A stretch of 64,000 bases of DNA from Paraphoma chrysanthemicola (lineage: Eukaryota > Ascomycota > Dothideomycetes > Pleosporales > Phaeosphaeriaceae), in contig JAGMWG010000016.1 in NCBI GenBank assembly GCA_020744225.1, positions 1,198,932 through 1,262,931 of the forward strand, read 5' to 3'. The notes beneath the pieces were generated by a model. The model worked only from the letters and a program-made list of their open reading frames with translations, did not search any database and had not been told where the DNA came from. This document shows, one piece after another, positions 55,535 to 64,000 of the stretch; the first letter of the stretch is position 1, and every line of letters starts with the position of its first letter. Made by a program: the position numbers and the translations under genes.

Positions 55535-55578
55535 GTCGGGGTCAGGTCAGGGTAGGATCTCACGTCGTCGACCCCGAC
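55535..55578. repeat. GC-rich inverted repeat
   Basis: GTCGGGGTC at 55535-55543 pairs perfectly with GACCCCGAC at 55570-55578, with a 26-base loop. The right arm is followed by a further CCCGACCC. It could form a hairpin; no role is known. Confidence 0.5.
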
Positions 55579-55742
55579 CCCGACCCAACTTCAACCCTGA
55601 GCTGCTTACCAGTCTAGCTATATTAGTAGGAGAATAAATGAGGTGCGAAATGAATACGAGCGTTAGCCATACTCAGGTCTGTACGGCCCGATTTTGATCA
55701 TGTCAATCTGATGCGTGAACGACCGCAGACAGCGCTCTTTTG

Positions 55743-55750
55743 TATATAAA
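55743..55750 (+). promoter_or_regulatory. TATA-like box of the secreted-protein gene
   Basis: TATATAAA lies 114 bp upstream of the ATG at 55864, with CT-rich sequence in between, a normal layout for a strongly inducible fungal promoter. Confidence 0.5.
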
Positions 55751-55863
55751 GGCCAGCAGAATGTCTAGTAGAGAGGCACCAGCACACACTTCCTCATCTC
55801 TATACTTCTCTGCATTCTCCCGAGAACTCACACGGTCTCTTCTTGCCATCCAATCTTTCAAAC

Positions 55864-56648
55864 ATGGCGCCCATCTTCAATTCTATGGCCATCATGGCTC
55901 TTAGCATCTTCTCCGTGCTAGGCTCTCCCATTGAGCAGGCTGAAGGAGTTGCAGAGTTTGCTCCAACTCTTGAGACGCGTTCTAACTTTACGCCTCTGGA
56001 GAAGCGTGCTGACTTCCAGTGGCGTTTCTGTAAGTTCTCTATGCTGAAACCTTTGGCTTCGCAGTTTCCAATGCTAGTGCAGGACAAGTTGCTAATTGTA
56101 GGTCTCAGACTCCAATGGCGGATGTGACCACAACAGCAATCCGTCCGATACGTTCCCGTCGAACGGGTCTCCTCCGTAAGTGCAAAGGCTCCAACTATGC
56201 ACTCGATTCATCGTCATTCCAATGGCCGATGTCCAATAGAGTCAAACTGATACGGACTTTGCAGTGGACAAGGCACCGTTGGAAACTGCTACTCGGCCCC
56301 GACTGGAGTCAACTGGAACAGGGTCGAAATCGACATTTTCTTCGGCAACGGAGGCGGTCGTACGTATTCCCGGGTCCTTCTATCGTTCGAAGTATCTTCC
56401 AGCGGACCCCCAAATTCATAGTTCAATGCTACGCTCCTCATAGATCATTCGGCTGATCATATTGCGCGCGGATAGGTGGCCTCCAGACCTTCTGCAACGT
56501 CAACTGCCAAGGCGGCGCGTCCGTCAAACAGCAAGGCACTAACTGCTACTTGCCGATCTCGGGATGCGCCATCGGCAGCTTGTAAGCACTTACAACCCTT
56601 CCTGCCAGGATCTTAGCTAATCCAGACTTTAGCCGTGTCATCAACTAG
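55864..56648 (+). CDS. Small secreted cysteine-containing protein (effector candidate)
   Basis: Five exons, 55864-56029, 56109-56175, 56265-56359, 56476-56581 and 56633-56648, join in frame to 149 residues. A hydrophobic N-terminus (MAPIFNSMAIMALSIFSVLG) acts as signal peptide. A pro-region ends at LEKR, a typical Kex2 site, and mature sequence starts ADFQWRFYSNGG. The mature part has six cysteines (SNGGCDHNS, VGNCYSA, QTFCNVNCQGG, GTNCYLP, SGCAIG), enough for three disulfides. Without the last intron the protein would end GSL instead of GSFRVIN. It is the last intact gene before the telomere, with degraded repeats beside it, a location favoured by fast-evolving effectors. No family is recognised. 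Confidence 0.65.
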
Positions 56649-57185
56649 GCTCTACGACACTAACGAGACAGATAAATGCGTAGGGTTTATCATGAGGCAT
56701 TGGATGCTCGCGTAATAGTTTGACTCGCGTAGTAGGCAGGCTCCTGTAAGGTACAGGTTCTCGGAACAGACGGGTTCCTTGCTCGAGTAAATAGGATCTT
56801 AAGTGCTGCGCGCGCGTAACTACGCATCTATACAAATCCTTTACCATTCAAAGCTTCTCGTGCCCAATGCTGAGTGGCCACCACTGTCTCCCTCACGATC
56901 GACGGACTGAGTCACCACTAGCGCCGCCATGCTCTTTGCATTGTTGACACTGGAAGATCTGCACGCGATACTCGCTGTCAACCCACCCATCGTACAGTAT
57001 GCCATCCATTTCTACGCAGCCCTCTCCGGCTGAGCCATTTCCACCGATAGTCGTACTGGACAGAAATATGCCGAATGCGCATCACGACCGGCCCACCGCC
57101 ATTCCAGTCTCTCAGCACTTCTAGTGCCTCGCTCTGCCCTATCCCAGGGCTCTAACGACACTCAGCCCTCTATCTCCAATGGGCG
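56649..57185. other. Intergenic stretch
   Basis: No gene supported; normal base composition up to the AT-rich block. Confidence 0.45.
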
Positions 57186-58018
57186 ACCCGATTAAAGTGT
57201 TTGGGGGTTTAATTAGTGGAGAAACCCTAAAAATGTAACGTTTAATTAGATGCGCAGAGTAAACCTTACTAATTAAAGTGTAAGACAGGTCTAATTGCGC
57301 GGCAACTTTACAGTCTAGTGCAGAAAATTCTACTACATCTATTACACTTATTTCTATAAAGATCTAACAACAGAGTAATAAGTTATATAATAAAACGTAG
57401 CTAAGTTATAGTATTTATTAGAGTTAGCTGTATACGTAGAAAGTTTAAGATTACAAACAGTATTAATACTATTAGAGAGCAGTCTAACAGGTAAGACTAG
57501 GTATATTATTAACGCCTAAAAACAATAACAACGCAGATTATTATAGAGATAATTTCTAGAGTAGTACCTATAAGTAAGTAAAGAAGAGATAATAAGAAGA
57601 TAAAGGCTCTGTTTATATATATAAGTATTCGTAGTATCTATATAATAGAGTAGTTTAATATTATAATTAAATATTTACTAAAATACTATATTACTATTTA
57701 TAGAAGCTATTAGTAGAGTATTATTAAGTTCTAGCTAAAGACCTATTTAGATAGAAAGCACTAGAAGTATATATAATAAATATAGTAGAATATTATTAAG
57801 ATAGTATAGTAGAATAAGTTCTTATAAAATTAGACTATTACTTAAGATAAAGTTATGTATTCTATAGTATAGTATACACTATTACTCTATTTACCTAACT
57901 AATATGAGGCAGGGTTTTAGGCCTAATTTTCGCCAAATATCGCTTAACGTTAGGGTTTCCCACTTTTCGCACGGCAATTCTGAGGCCTGAAACCCACTTT
58001 ATCAACCCCCCGAAACCT
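57186..58018. mobile_element. AT-rich, RIP-degraded element with inverted ends
   Basis: Bases ~57226-57905 are extremely AT-rich, made mostly of TATA, TAATA and TAGTA runs with almost no C or G, unlike anything else in the window. The GC-normal edges are similar in inverted orientation: TGTTTGGGGGTTTAATTAG at the left, and the reverse complement of the right edge gives GGTTTCGGGGGGTTGATAAA; both are followed by a GTGG...GAAACCCTAA block. This fits a DNA transposon whose interior was destroyed by RIP. No transposase frame survives, and the exact ends and target duplication were not resolved. Confidence 0.5.
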
Positions 58019-58158
58019 AAGAACTTCTGACTGTTATCTATTAATATTTGGTACAGATTTATCTTAAAATTACATGCACAATTAATCTCTAGAGTTGCAG
58101 CATATTAGTCTTGTGTTGCGTCGTTGAAATTACTGCTGCAGACACAGAGGACGTTGGG

Positions 58159-61100
58159 ATGGAGAACCTTGTCTGGGACAGCTGAGCAGCTGTCGCGTAA
58201 GCTAAGCAGCAAATTAACAATAGCGTACGTTGCGCAAATGACTGACAATGGCTGCAGAAAATTACTAGAGAGAACTGCGACACTGTTATCTGCTTTTTTG
58301 AAGAATTTGGCGTTCTTGTGTGCAAACAGTACTATACAGGAGTTGTTAATCTTGACAGGCACTTACGAGAATAGCATGGAACCCCTATTGCACAGCGACG
58401 ACAAGTACTAGAGTACTTTGCACAATTTTCTGTTGTCAATCCAAGTACAGTCGAACTGCTAGAGGAGCCTGCAGCGCTCATTCCCGAACTTGGGGCGCCG
58501 TTGAGCGGTATGCAGTGCAGAGCGTGCAGCTTTATTACAGTCAGCACGAGCAGCATAAAGACATACTGCAGAAAATTGCACTAACTTTCTTAGACAGGGG
58601 ATAAAAGCGCATTGTATTCAACTGTGAAAGTTTAGACGTTTTTCAGCAGCGGGGGGTTGCAGAAATATTTTATTATTGATTTAGGTGCTGAAAACAATGT
58701 TGAGAATTCCGAAAGATTGAAACTAAACTAGGTTGCTCAGCAGCAGCTTAGCGATTATCAAAAAGTGCGAAAACAGATTGACGACGACATGCAAGTAATG
58801 GAAGAGGCAGCAAAGACTGATAAAACTGGCTGGTTCACGAGAACAAAGTGGTTGCCGTTTCTGAAAGGCCGCAATCTCGCTCATCTGGGCTACGCAGCCC
58901 GCTTACCCGATCGCAACGAGGCAAAGCTACGTCTTGCTGCTGAGCTAACAGAAAAATTAATTGAGCAGAGTGTGAGGGGGCTAGCGACACTTCTAGATGA
59001 GACACGGCGATGGCTCAAAAGTGCAAAGCAGACAGAGGTTGATGTACGTCCGTTGGCGCGAATGCAGAACCCCGAGAGTCAGGCAACGTACGCTGGCTAC
59101 ATGGTCCGATTTGTGTGCTTCTATCTCCGCATCATCGCCGACGAAGAGCGTCGAGTAGATGAATTTTATCACAAGGGTCTCAGCTTGTTAACAGCGGTGA
59201 TAAGGAAAGCAGCGAGGATAGCAGCACGGAGAGCGAGTGCAACGACAGTGGCAAGGACAATAACGCTGGAAGCTCCGACAACGACAGCATTGCGCCGCCG
59301 CGCACACCGCGCAAGAATACGCAAGTTGACAAACTGAAAGACGCGCGGGAGCTGTTTACGTGGAAGGGCGATCAGAAGGCGCTGGCAATGCAGCTCTGGC
59401 TGACGCTGGACGACAGCGACGCGACCGCTCAGACGAGCGCTCTGCTTGACTCGCTGACTTCATTTATTCTTACGGGGTATGGTAATGACGCGATGTCGAC
59501 TGGTCTGGTGCAGTATCTCGCCGTGCTAGGCATAGACACGCAGACGAACCGCTTGCGCACGGCAAAGAATTACTCGTACATGCTGGCTGGCGTTGTGTAC
59601 TGTACCCGGGTGCTAGCTGTTGAAAAGTTGCTTCCGGCAGCTGAACGTGAAGATCAGACAGAGGAAGATCGCGATCGATTCTTAGATATGCGCAAGAAGT
59701 ATCTGGCGGACGGCTCGTACAGTCCGATGAGTGCAATGCTTAGTCTGCTGGCATACGGCAAGCACGCAGCGATGAACGAAGGGAACGCTGGCAACACTTC
59801 TTGGTCGCCCGACAAGAAGACTTTCTATCTTAACGGTCGGCCGATCGAGGTTCAACGCTTCTGCAAGATAGCACAGAGCATAGAGGCTGAGTTGGTGGAG
59901 CGATTCTGGCAGCTGTGCTGGGTCGACAATGTTGCTGACCGCTTTGCAATTGATCTGGAGCAGATTACAGACGACGTTACGTTCACAACGCGGGGCAAGT
60001 CTTTTGTGACAACTGCTGGCAACGGTCTGTCTGAAGGGTTGGCTTGGATGCTGAAGCAGGCGCGGAGTACAGAGGGCGGCATGCGACTGCAGACTTCTGA
60101 CGGCCGGTAGAGAAGGAAAAAGGTGCGAGAGTATCTGCGCGAGCTAGACCGTTTCAAGGAGCTCAAGCTGTGTTGCGTGCACGTTGAACAAGGTCAGCCG
60201 GCTCGAGGGTCTGAGATTACGACGACACGGCATCGCAACGGACTACTGCAGGACCGCAATTAGTATATCATCGCTGGTATGATAGTATCAGTGGTTCGCT
60301 ACTACAAGTCGCAGTCTCAGTTTGACGCGCCGAAGGTAGTGCCGCGCTTTCTGCCGCCGCGGTTGGGACAGATTATGGCGCTCTACTTGAGTTACTTGCA
60401 GCCGTTTGAAGAGTATCTTGTGGTGCAGGTCTTGGGTGGTGGGGTGCACGACTACATCTGGGGCGACGGGCAGGGGGCATGGGGCACCGACCGACTTACA
60501 AGGGTGCTGGAGCGCGAGACAGGCAAGCGGCTCGGTGTCAAGCTACATACGCTGGGGTACCGTCACACTGCTGTTGGCATTGGCCGGGTCAAAGTGGGCG
60601 AGTCATTTGGTCGGGGCTATCAAGACGAGGTGGGGGAGATGGATGAAGCAGAAGTGGACGAAGATCAGGAAGATCTTCTTGAGCTGCAGAACTCGCGGAC
60701 AACGTTGATGGGCGTGGGCAACTACAGCGTGTCGATTGACATCGTGAAGCATCTCAGCACGCGGTCGATCGATGCGTTCCGGGCACTCAGCACGGCGTGG
60801 CATCGCTTCTTAGGTGTGGATGGGCAGGCAGCTGAGCACGAAGCGCCGACGCGGCAACGGAAGAGAGCGATGCGGGAGAGCATGTCTGGGCTGGCGATTC
60901 TGCCGAAAGAGAAGGCGGTGCATGTAGAAGACACGCGGGTTACGGCGGTACAGCGAGCGCTACAGAAGGTGTTGGGCAAACAAGACGTTGGGTTTCGGTC
61001 GATGGAGCAGGAACAGGCACTGTACGCGGTGCTGGACAAGCAGACGCCGCTCGTGGTCGTGCTTCCGACTGGGGGAGGGAAGAGCTTGCTGTTCACGCTG

Positions 61101-62621
61101 CCGGCTTGTGTGGAAGAGACGGGCGTGACGGTAGTTGTTGTGCCGTACCGGGCGTTGATTGAGGATCTGGTTGGCCGGATTCGCGATGCTGGAGTCGACT
61201 GTATGGAATGGAAGCATGGCGAAAGCAACCCGGCGTCCGTAGTGGTTGTCAGTGCGGATGTAGCGGGCGACATGACGAGCAACGGCAACTTCTTGGGTTA
61301 TGCTCGGTTGCTGAAAGGCAAGGGGTTGCTGCAGCGGATTGTGGTCGACGAGTGTCATCTGGTGCTGACGGCACGGCACTGGCGAGAGAATCTGCTCAAG
61401 GTCAAGAATCTGCGACTGCTTGGGTGTCCGATGGTGCTATTGACGGCAACGCTGCCGCCGTTGCAGGAGGGCGAGCTGGAGGCAAGCATGCTTGTGAAGA
61501 ATGCAACGTACATCCGGGCCAGTACGGTAAGGCCGAACGCTCGATACTTTGTATCGTGGTGTCAACGCAAGGCGCTAGAGAATACAGCGCTGTGGATGTG
61601 CGAGCGATGGGCTGCAAGGCTGCGGCGGACGGGACAGAAGGGGGTTGTGTATTGTCTCAGCAAGGCGCAGAGCGAGCGGATGGCAGAAGCGCTGGGGTGT
61701 GCATACTATCACGCGGGCATGGACGCTGACGAGCGGGCTGATCGACTGCAAGAGTGGGTAGAGCATGGTGGGTTGATTGTAGCTACGTCGGCGCTTGGAA
61801 CGGGGGTGGACTACGCGGGGATTGTGTACATCTTGCACGTTGGGATGCCGTGGAGCATTACCGACTTCGCTCAGGCAAGTGGACGTGGAGGACGAGGCGG
61901 AGAGGAGGTCGATGTGGTAGTGGTGCTTGAGCAGGGGGAGGTTGAGAAGAGGATGGAGCGAGAGAGCGATGACATAGAGGTGGTGGCAATGGGGCAGTTT
62001 CTGGTTGGGAGCGGGTGCCGACGGGAGCTGATGAGCTCGTATATGGATGTGAAGGGGGTCGGGTGTCGAGAGATAGAGGCAGTCCGTTGCGATCGATGTG
62101 GGGAGGGGGAAGATGCTTGGTTGGAGGAGCAGGAGAATTGGGCTCGCGAATGGGCTACGGTAGAGGAGGCGTTTAGTGAGCTGCGGAATGGATGTGCAAT
62201 CTGCTGGATAGTGGGACAGGAGCATGCAGCGAGACAGGAGGATGAATGGAAGAAGCATAGGACGATGCAATGCACGGCGTGGGAGCACGCAACAGGGGCG
62301 GGAGCGGATGAGTTCCGGAAGAAGATGGTGGACCGGACGGTGAAGAATAATTGTCGGCGGTGCTGGGTGAGTCAGAAGTACTGCGCAACGGGGGAGGGGA
62401 TGGACAAGCGGTGTCAGTGGGCGAATGTGGTAGTGCCGCTGGCGTACGCAGCGCGTCTAACTCGGAGGGGCATTGCGACAATGGGAGATTGCGGATTTGG
62501 GGAGATAGGAGACGATGCATACGCTGGATGGTTAGGGAAGAGGCATAGGGAGGAGGTATGGGGACAGGTGTTTACGAACGCGATGGCGATGGCGATTCGG
62601 CTTATACTGCAATGCCGTTAG
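58159..62621 (+). pseudogene. Telomere-linked RecQ-type helicase (TLH-like), decayed full-length copy
   Basis: One frame from the ATG at 58159 runs towards the telomere, interrupted by stops at 58183, 58198, 58243, 58372, 58582, 58591, 58633 and 58729. A frameshift near 59190 moves it into the frame ending at 62621, which has stops at 60108 and 60261. Every stop can be read as CAG, CAA or CGA after one C-to-T change. The N-terminus carries a fungal zinc-finger pair, VCKQYYTGVVNLDRHLRE and LSGMQCRACSFITVSTSS, followed by a TFFSS...YFIID block. This module fronts RecQ-like helicases near fungal chromosome ends. An Asp/Ser/Lys-rich linker (about 59190-59330) precedes a large unrecognised middle region. 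Total about 1,490 codons. The helicase half is listed separately. Confidence 0.8.
60279..62621 (+). CDS. Open reading frame with RecQ-family helicase core
   Basis: The longest open part of the TLH-like gene, 780 residues. SF2/RecQ motifs are complete: motif I LPTGGGKSLLFTLPA, motif Ia VVVPYRALIEDL, motif II VVDECHLVL, motif III LTATLPP, motif IV GVVYCLSKAQSERMAEAL, motif V LIVATSALGTGVDYAGI and motif VI DFAQASGRGGRGG. The C-terminus has several cysteine pairs (CDRCGEG, CAICW, CRRCW) that could bind zinc. The ATG at 60279 is internal to the original protein: upstream sequence in the same frame, across the TAG at 60261, is also coding. Whether this shorter protein is made is unknown. Family members in yeasts and fungi are subtelomeric and linked to telomere maintenance in telomerase-deficient cells. 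Confidence 0.75.
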   Translation: MIVSVVRYYKSQSQFDAPKVVPRFLPPRLGQIMALYLSYLQPFEEYLVVQVLGGGVHDYIWGDGQGAWGTDRLTRVLERETGKRLGVKLHTLGYRHTAVGIGRVKVGESFGRGYQDEVGEMDEAEVDEDQEDLLELQNSRTTLMGVGNYSVSIDIVKHLSTRSIDAFRALSTAWHRFLGVDGQAAEHEAPTRQRKRAMRESMSGLAILPKEKAVHVEDTRVTAVQRALQKVLGKQDVGFRSMEQEQALYAVLDKQTPLVVVLPTGGGKSLLFTLPACVEETGVTVVVVPYRALIEDLVGRIRDAGVDCMEWKHGESNPASVVVVSADVAGDMTSNGNFLGYARLLKGKGLLQRIVVDECHLVLTARHWRENLLKVKNLRLLGCPMVLLTATLPPLQEGELEASMLVKNATYIRASTVRPNARYFVSWCQRKALENTALWMCERWAARLRRTGQKGVVYCLSKAQSERMAEALGCAYYHAGMDADERADRLQEWVEHGGLIVATSALGTGVDYAGIVYILHVGMPWSITDFAQASGRGGRGGEEVDVVVVLEQGEVEKRMERESDDIEVVAMGQFLVGSGCRRELMSSYMDVKGVGCREIEAVRCDRCGEGEDAWLEEQENWAREWATVEEAFSELRNGCAICWIVGQEHAARQEDEWKKHRTMQCTAWEHATGAGADEFRKKMVDRTVKNNCRRCWVSQKYCATGEGMDKRCQWANVVVPLAYAARLTRRGIATMGDCGFGEIGDDAYAGWLGKRHREEVWGQVFTNAMAMAIRLILQCR

Positions 62622-62880
62622 GTAGGAGAGTATAGTAAGATGTGGTTAGGGTAAGAATACAAGAAATAGAGATGTGTCCGCTTACTTGTAGGGTAGGCGC
62701 AGAGATAAGAATTCAAAAATTGGCTACTCAGGTAAGGGGTTCAGGGTTATAAATAGAGAATACTCTGTACTAGCAACAGTAGGACATGAAATAAGAAAAG
62801 AAGAAGAGTAAGCCCGCGCTAAGGCGTACAGTGTTATGAGAGATGTTTTATCTTTAATGTGTGATGTCTAACTGGTTAGT
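62622..62880. other. Short non-coding spacer
   Basis: Spacer between the helicase stop and the minisatellite; nothing recognised. Confidence 0.5.
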
Positions 62881-63115
62881 TGTCTGATGTCGGTTGTCTG
62901 ATGTCGGTTGTCTGATGTCGGTTGTCTGATGTCGGTTGTCTGATGTCGGTTGTCTTTGTCTGATTTTCTGGTTCCGGGTGTCTGATTCCGGGTGTCTGAT
63001 TTCCGATGTCTGATTTCTGATTTCTGATCTCTGATTTCTGATTTCTGATTTCTGATTTTCGATTTTCGATTTTCGATTTTCGATTTTCGATTTTCAATTT
63101 TTGATTTTTGATTTC
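62881..63115. repeat. Subtelomeric minisatellites, 14-bp unit then 7-bp units
   Basis: Five tandem copies of the 14-mer TGTCTGATGTCGGT run from 62881 to about 62950. The sequence then passes through degenerate TCTGATTCCGGG-type units into 7-bp repeats of TCTGATT (about 62999-63060) and TTTTCGA (about 63056-63095). All share a TCTGAT-like core, so the longer array probably evolved from the shorter one or the reverse. Confidence 0.85.
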
Positions 63116-63280
63116 TGAGTTCTGATTTATGACTTTTACTTAGAGGTAAATATCTGGGGTAGTAGAACAGCTGTTACAGAGAATAACAACACGTAAGAGA
63201 ACTACGGAAAAATGAAGTATAAACCGCGCGAATTAGCAAGGTATTATAGGAAGAGCATATGAGGGTAGAGAAAAGACAGA

Positions 63281-63905
63281 GTAGGCGGCTGGGCCGTGAT
63301 ACAGAAGAAGAGGGTAAGAATTAGGGTGAGGGGTTTATAGACAGGGTGGGCGGCTAGGCCGTGATACAGAAGAAGAGGGTAAGTATTAGGGTGAGGGGTT
63401 TAAAGACAGGGTGGGCGGCTGGGCCGTGATACAGAAGAAGAGGGTGAGTATTGGGGTGAGAGGTTTAAAGACGGGGTGGGCGGTTGGGCCGTGATATAGA
63501 AGAAGAGGGTGCAGGGTAAGGGTGAAGGGAAAGACGGGGTGGGCGGTTGGGCCGTGATATAGAAGAAGAGGGTGCAGGGTAAGGGTGAAGGGAAAGACGG
63601 GGTAGGCGGTTGGGCCGTAATATAGAAGAAGAGGGTGCAGGTAAGGGCGAAGGGAAAGAAAGGGGTGGGCGGTTGGGCCGTGATACAGAAGAAGAGGGTG
63701 CAGGGTAAGGGTAAAGGGAAAGACGGGGTAGGCAGTTAGGCCGTAATATAGAAGAAGAGGGTGCAGGGTAAGAGTAAAGGGAAAGACAAGGTAGGTGGTT
63801 GGGCCGTAATATAGAAGAAGAGGGTGCAAGGTAAGGGCGAAGGGAAAGAAAGGGGTAGGTAGTTAAGCCGTATATAGAAGAAGAGGGTGCAGGGTAAGAG
63901 CGAAG
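63281..63905. repeat. Telomere-adjacent satellite, ten 63-65-bp units
   Basis: The landmark GGGCCGTGAT (or its G-to-A and C-to-T variants) recurs at 63291, 63356, 63421, 63486, 63549, 63612, 63675, 63738, 63801 and 63865. The first three intervals are 65 bp and the later ones 63-64 bp. Each unit has GGCGGNTGGGCCGT followed by AGAAGAAGAGGGT and a G-rich tail. Units 1-3 carry TATTAGGGTGAGGGGTTTA; units 4-10 carry GCAGGGTAAGGGTGAAGGGA instead, so the array has two subfamilies. Confidence 0.92.
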
Positions 63906-63907
63906 GG

Positions 63908-64000
63908 TAGGGTTAGGGTTAGGGTTAGGGTTAGGGTTAGGGTTAGGGTTAGGGTTAGGGTTAGGGTTAGGGTTAGGGTTAGGGTTAGTTAGGTTAGGGA
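63908..64000 (+). repeat. Telomere, TTAGGG repeats
   Basis: About fourteen TTAGGG repeats continue to the window end, with slight irregularity in the last twenty bases (GGGTTAGTTAGGTTAGGGA). The G-rich strand reads towards the right edge, which is the orientation of a true right-hand chromosome end. Confidence 0.97.

Larger units (their letters stand above)
54002..55863. other. Subtelomeric gene-poor stretch
   Basis: About 1.86 kb without an intact gene. A plus-strand frame at 54690-54800 looks weakly coding but is cut by a stop and has no recognised domain. A GC-rich inverted repeat at 55535-55578 and a TATA-like box at 55743 are listed separately. Confidence 0.45.

Noticed and set aside
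57220..58000. AAACCCTAA and TTAGGGTTT motifs considered as interstitial telomere repeats.
   Set aside because: Each occurs once, not in tandem; better explained as part of the inverted ends of the degraded element.
63386..63829. A 147-codon minus-strand open frame of repeated Leu/Tyr/Pro-rich units.
   Set aside because: It is simply the 63-bp satellite, which is a multiple of three and so stays open; there is no start context or family.
1..64000. CRISPR arrays, bacterial operons and riboswitches.
   Set aside because: The window is fungal nuclear DNA; the only tandem arrays are the subtelomeric satellites and the telomere, which lack spacer structure.

Overview
The window is the right-hand end of a chromosome from a filamentous ascomycete (Pezizomycotina, most likely a plant-associated Dothideomycete). 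Genes carry short GT-AG introns, mostly 39-116 bp, often with a CTAAC/CTGAC-like branch site. Decayed copies show C-to-T and G-to-A damage typical of repeat-induced point mutation (RIP). The last ~95 bases are TTAGGG repeats reading 5'->3' towards the window end, as expected for the G-rich strand of a right telomere. The species cannot be named from this alone.

0-16.6 kb: ordinary single-copy genes. These are a SulP sulfate permease, an unknown acidic protein, a small six-cysteine secreted protein, an F-box-like Cys-rich protein, a secreted dipeptidyl-peptidase V and a POT/PTR2 peptide transporter. The two transporters and the secreted peptidase fit external nutrient use.

16.6-25.9 kb: gene-poor, partly decayed, AT-shifted. 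It holds several coding relics, a multi-exon aldehyde dehydrogenase that lacks a visible start codon and one splice donor, a divergent intact zinc alcohol dehydrogenase, and a complete 232-bp hAT-type MITE with 8-bp target duplications.

25.9-44.5 kb: metabolic genes. These are a secreted FAD-linked oxidoreductase, a coiled-coil protein, GH67 alpha-glucuronidase, an ankyrin protein with a STAND-type N-terminus, a second zinc alcohol dehydrogenase divergent from an MFS drug transporter, a second aldehyde dehydrogenase and a glutathione S-transferase.

44.5-54 kb: a pseudogene whose start abuts one of two copies of a dispersed repeat, an HhH-GPD DNA glycosylase, a PRISE-type short-chain reductase, a C2H2 + Zn2Cys6 transcription factor, DNA polymerase eta, and a broken C-terminal fragment of a second GST.

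54-64 kb: subtelomere. A five-exon small secreted cysteine-containing protein is the last intact gene. It is followed by an AT-rich RIP-degraded element with inverted ends, a decayed telomere-linked RecQ-type helicase (TLH-like) about 1,490 codons long whose helicase half is still open, 14-bp and 7-bp minisatellites, ten copies of a 63-65-bp satellite, and the telomere.

No single undescribed system is proven here. The best candidates for follow-up are the TLH/satellite/telomere end structure, the subtelomeric secreted protein, the MITE, and the reductase/transcription-factor pair. All gene models with introns were spliced by eye, checking reading frame and family alignment from memory.
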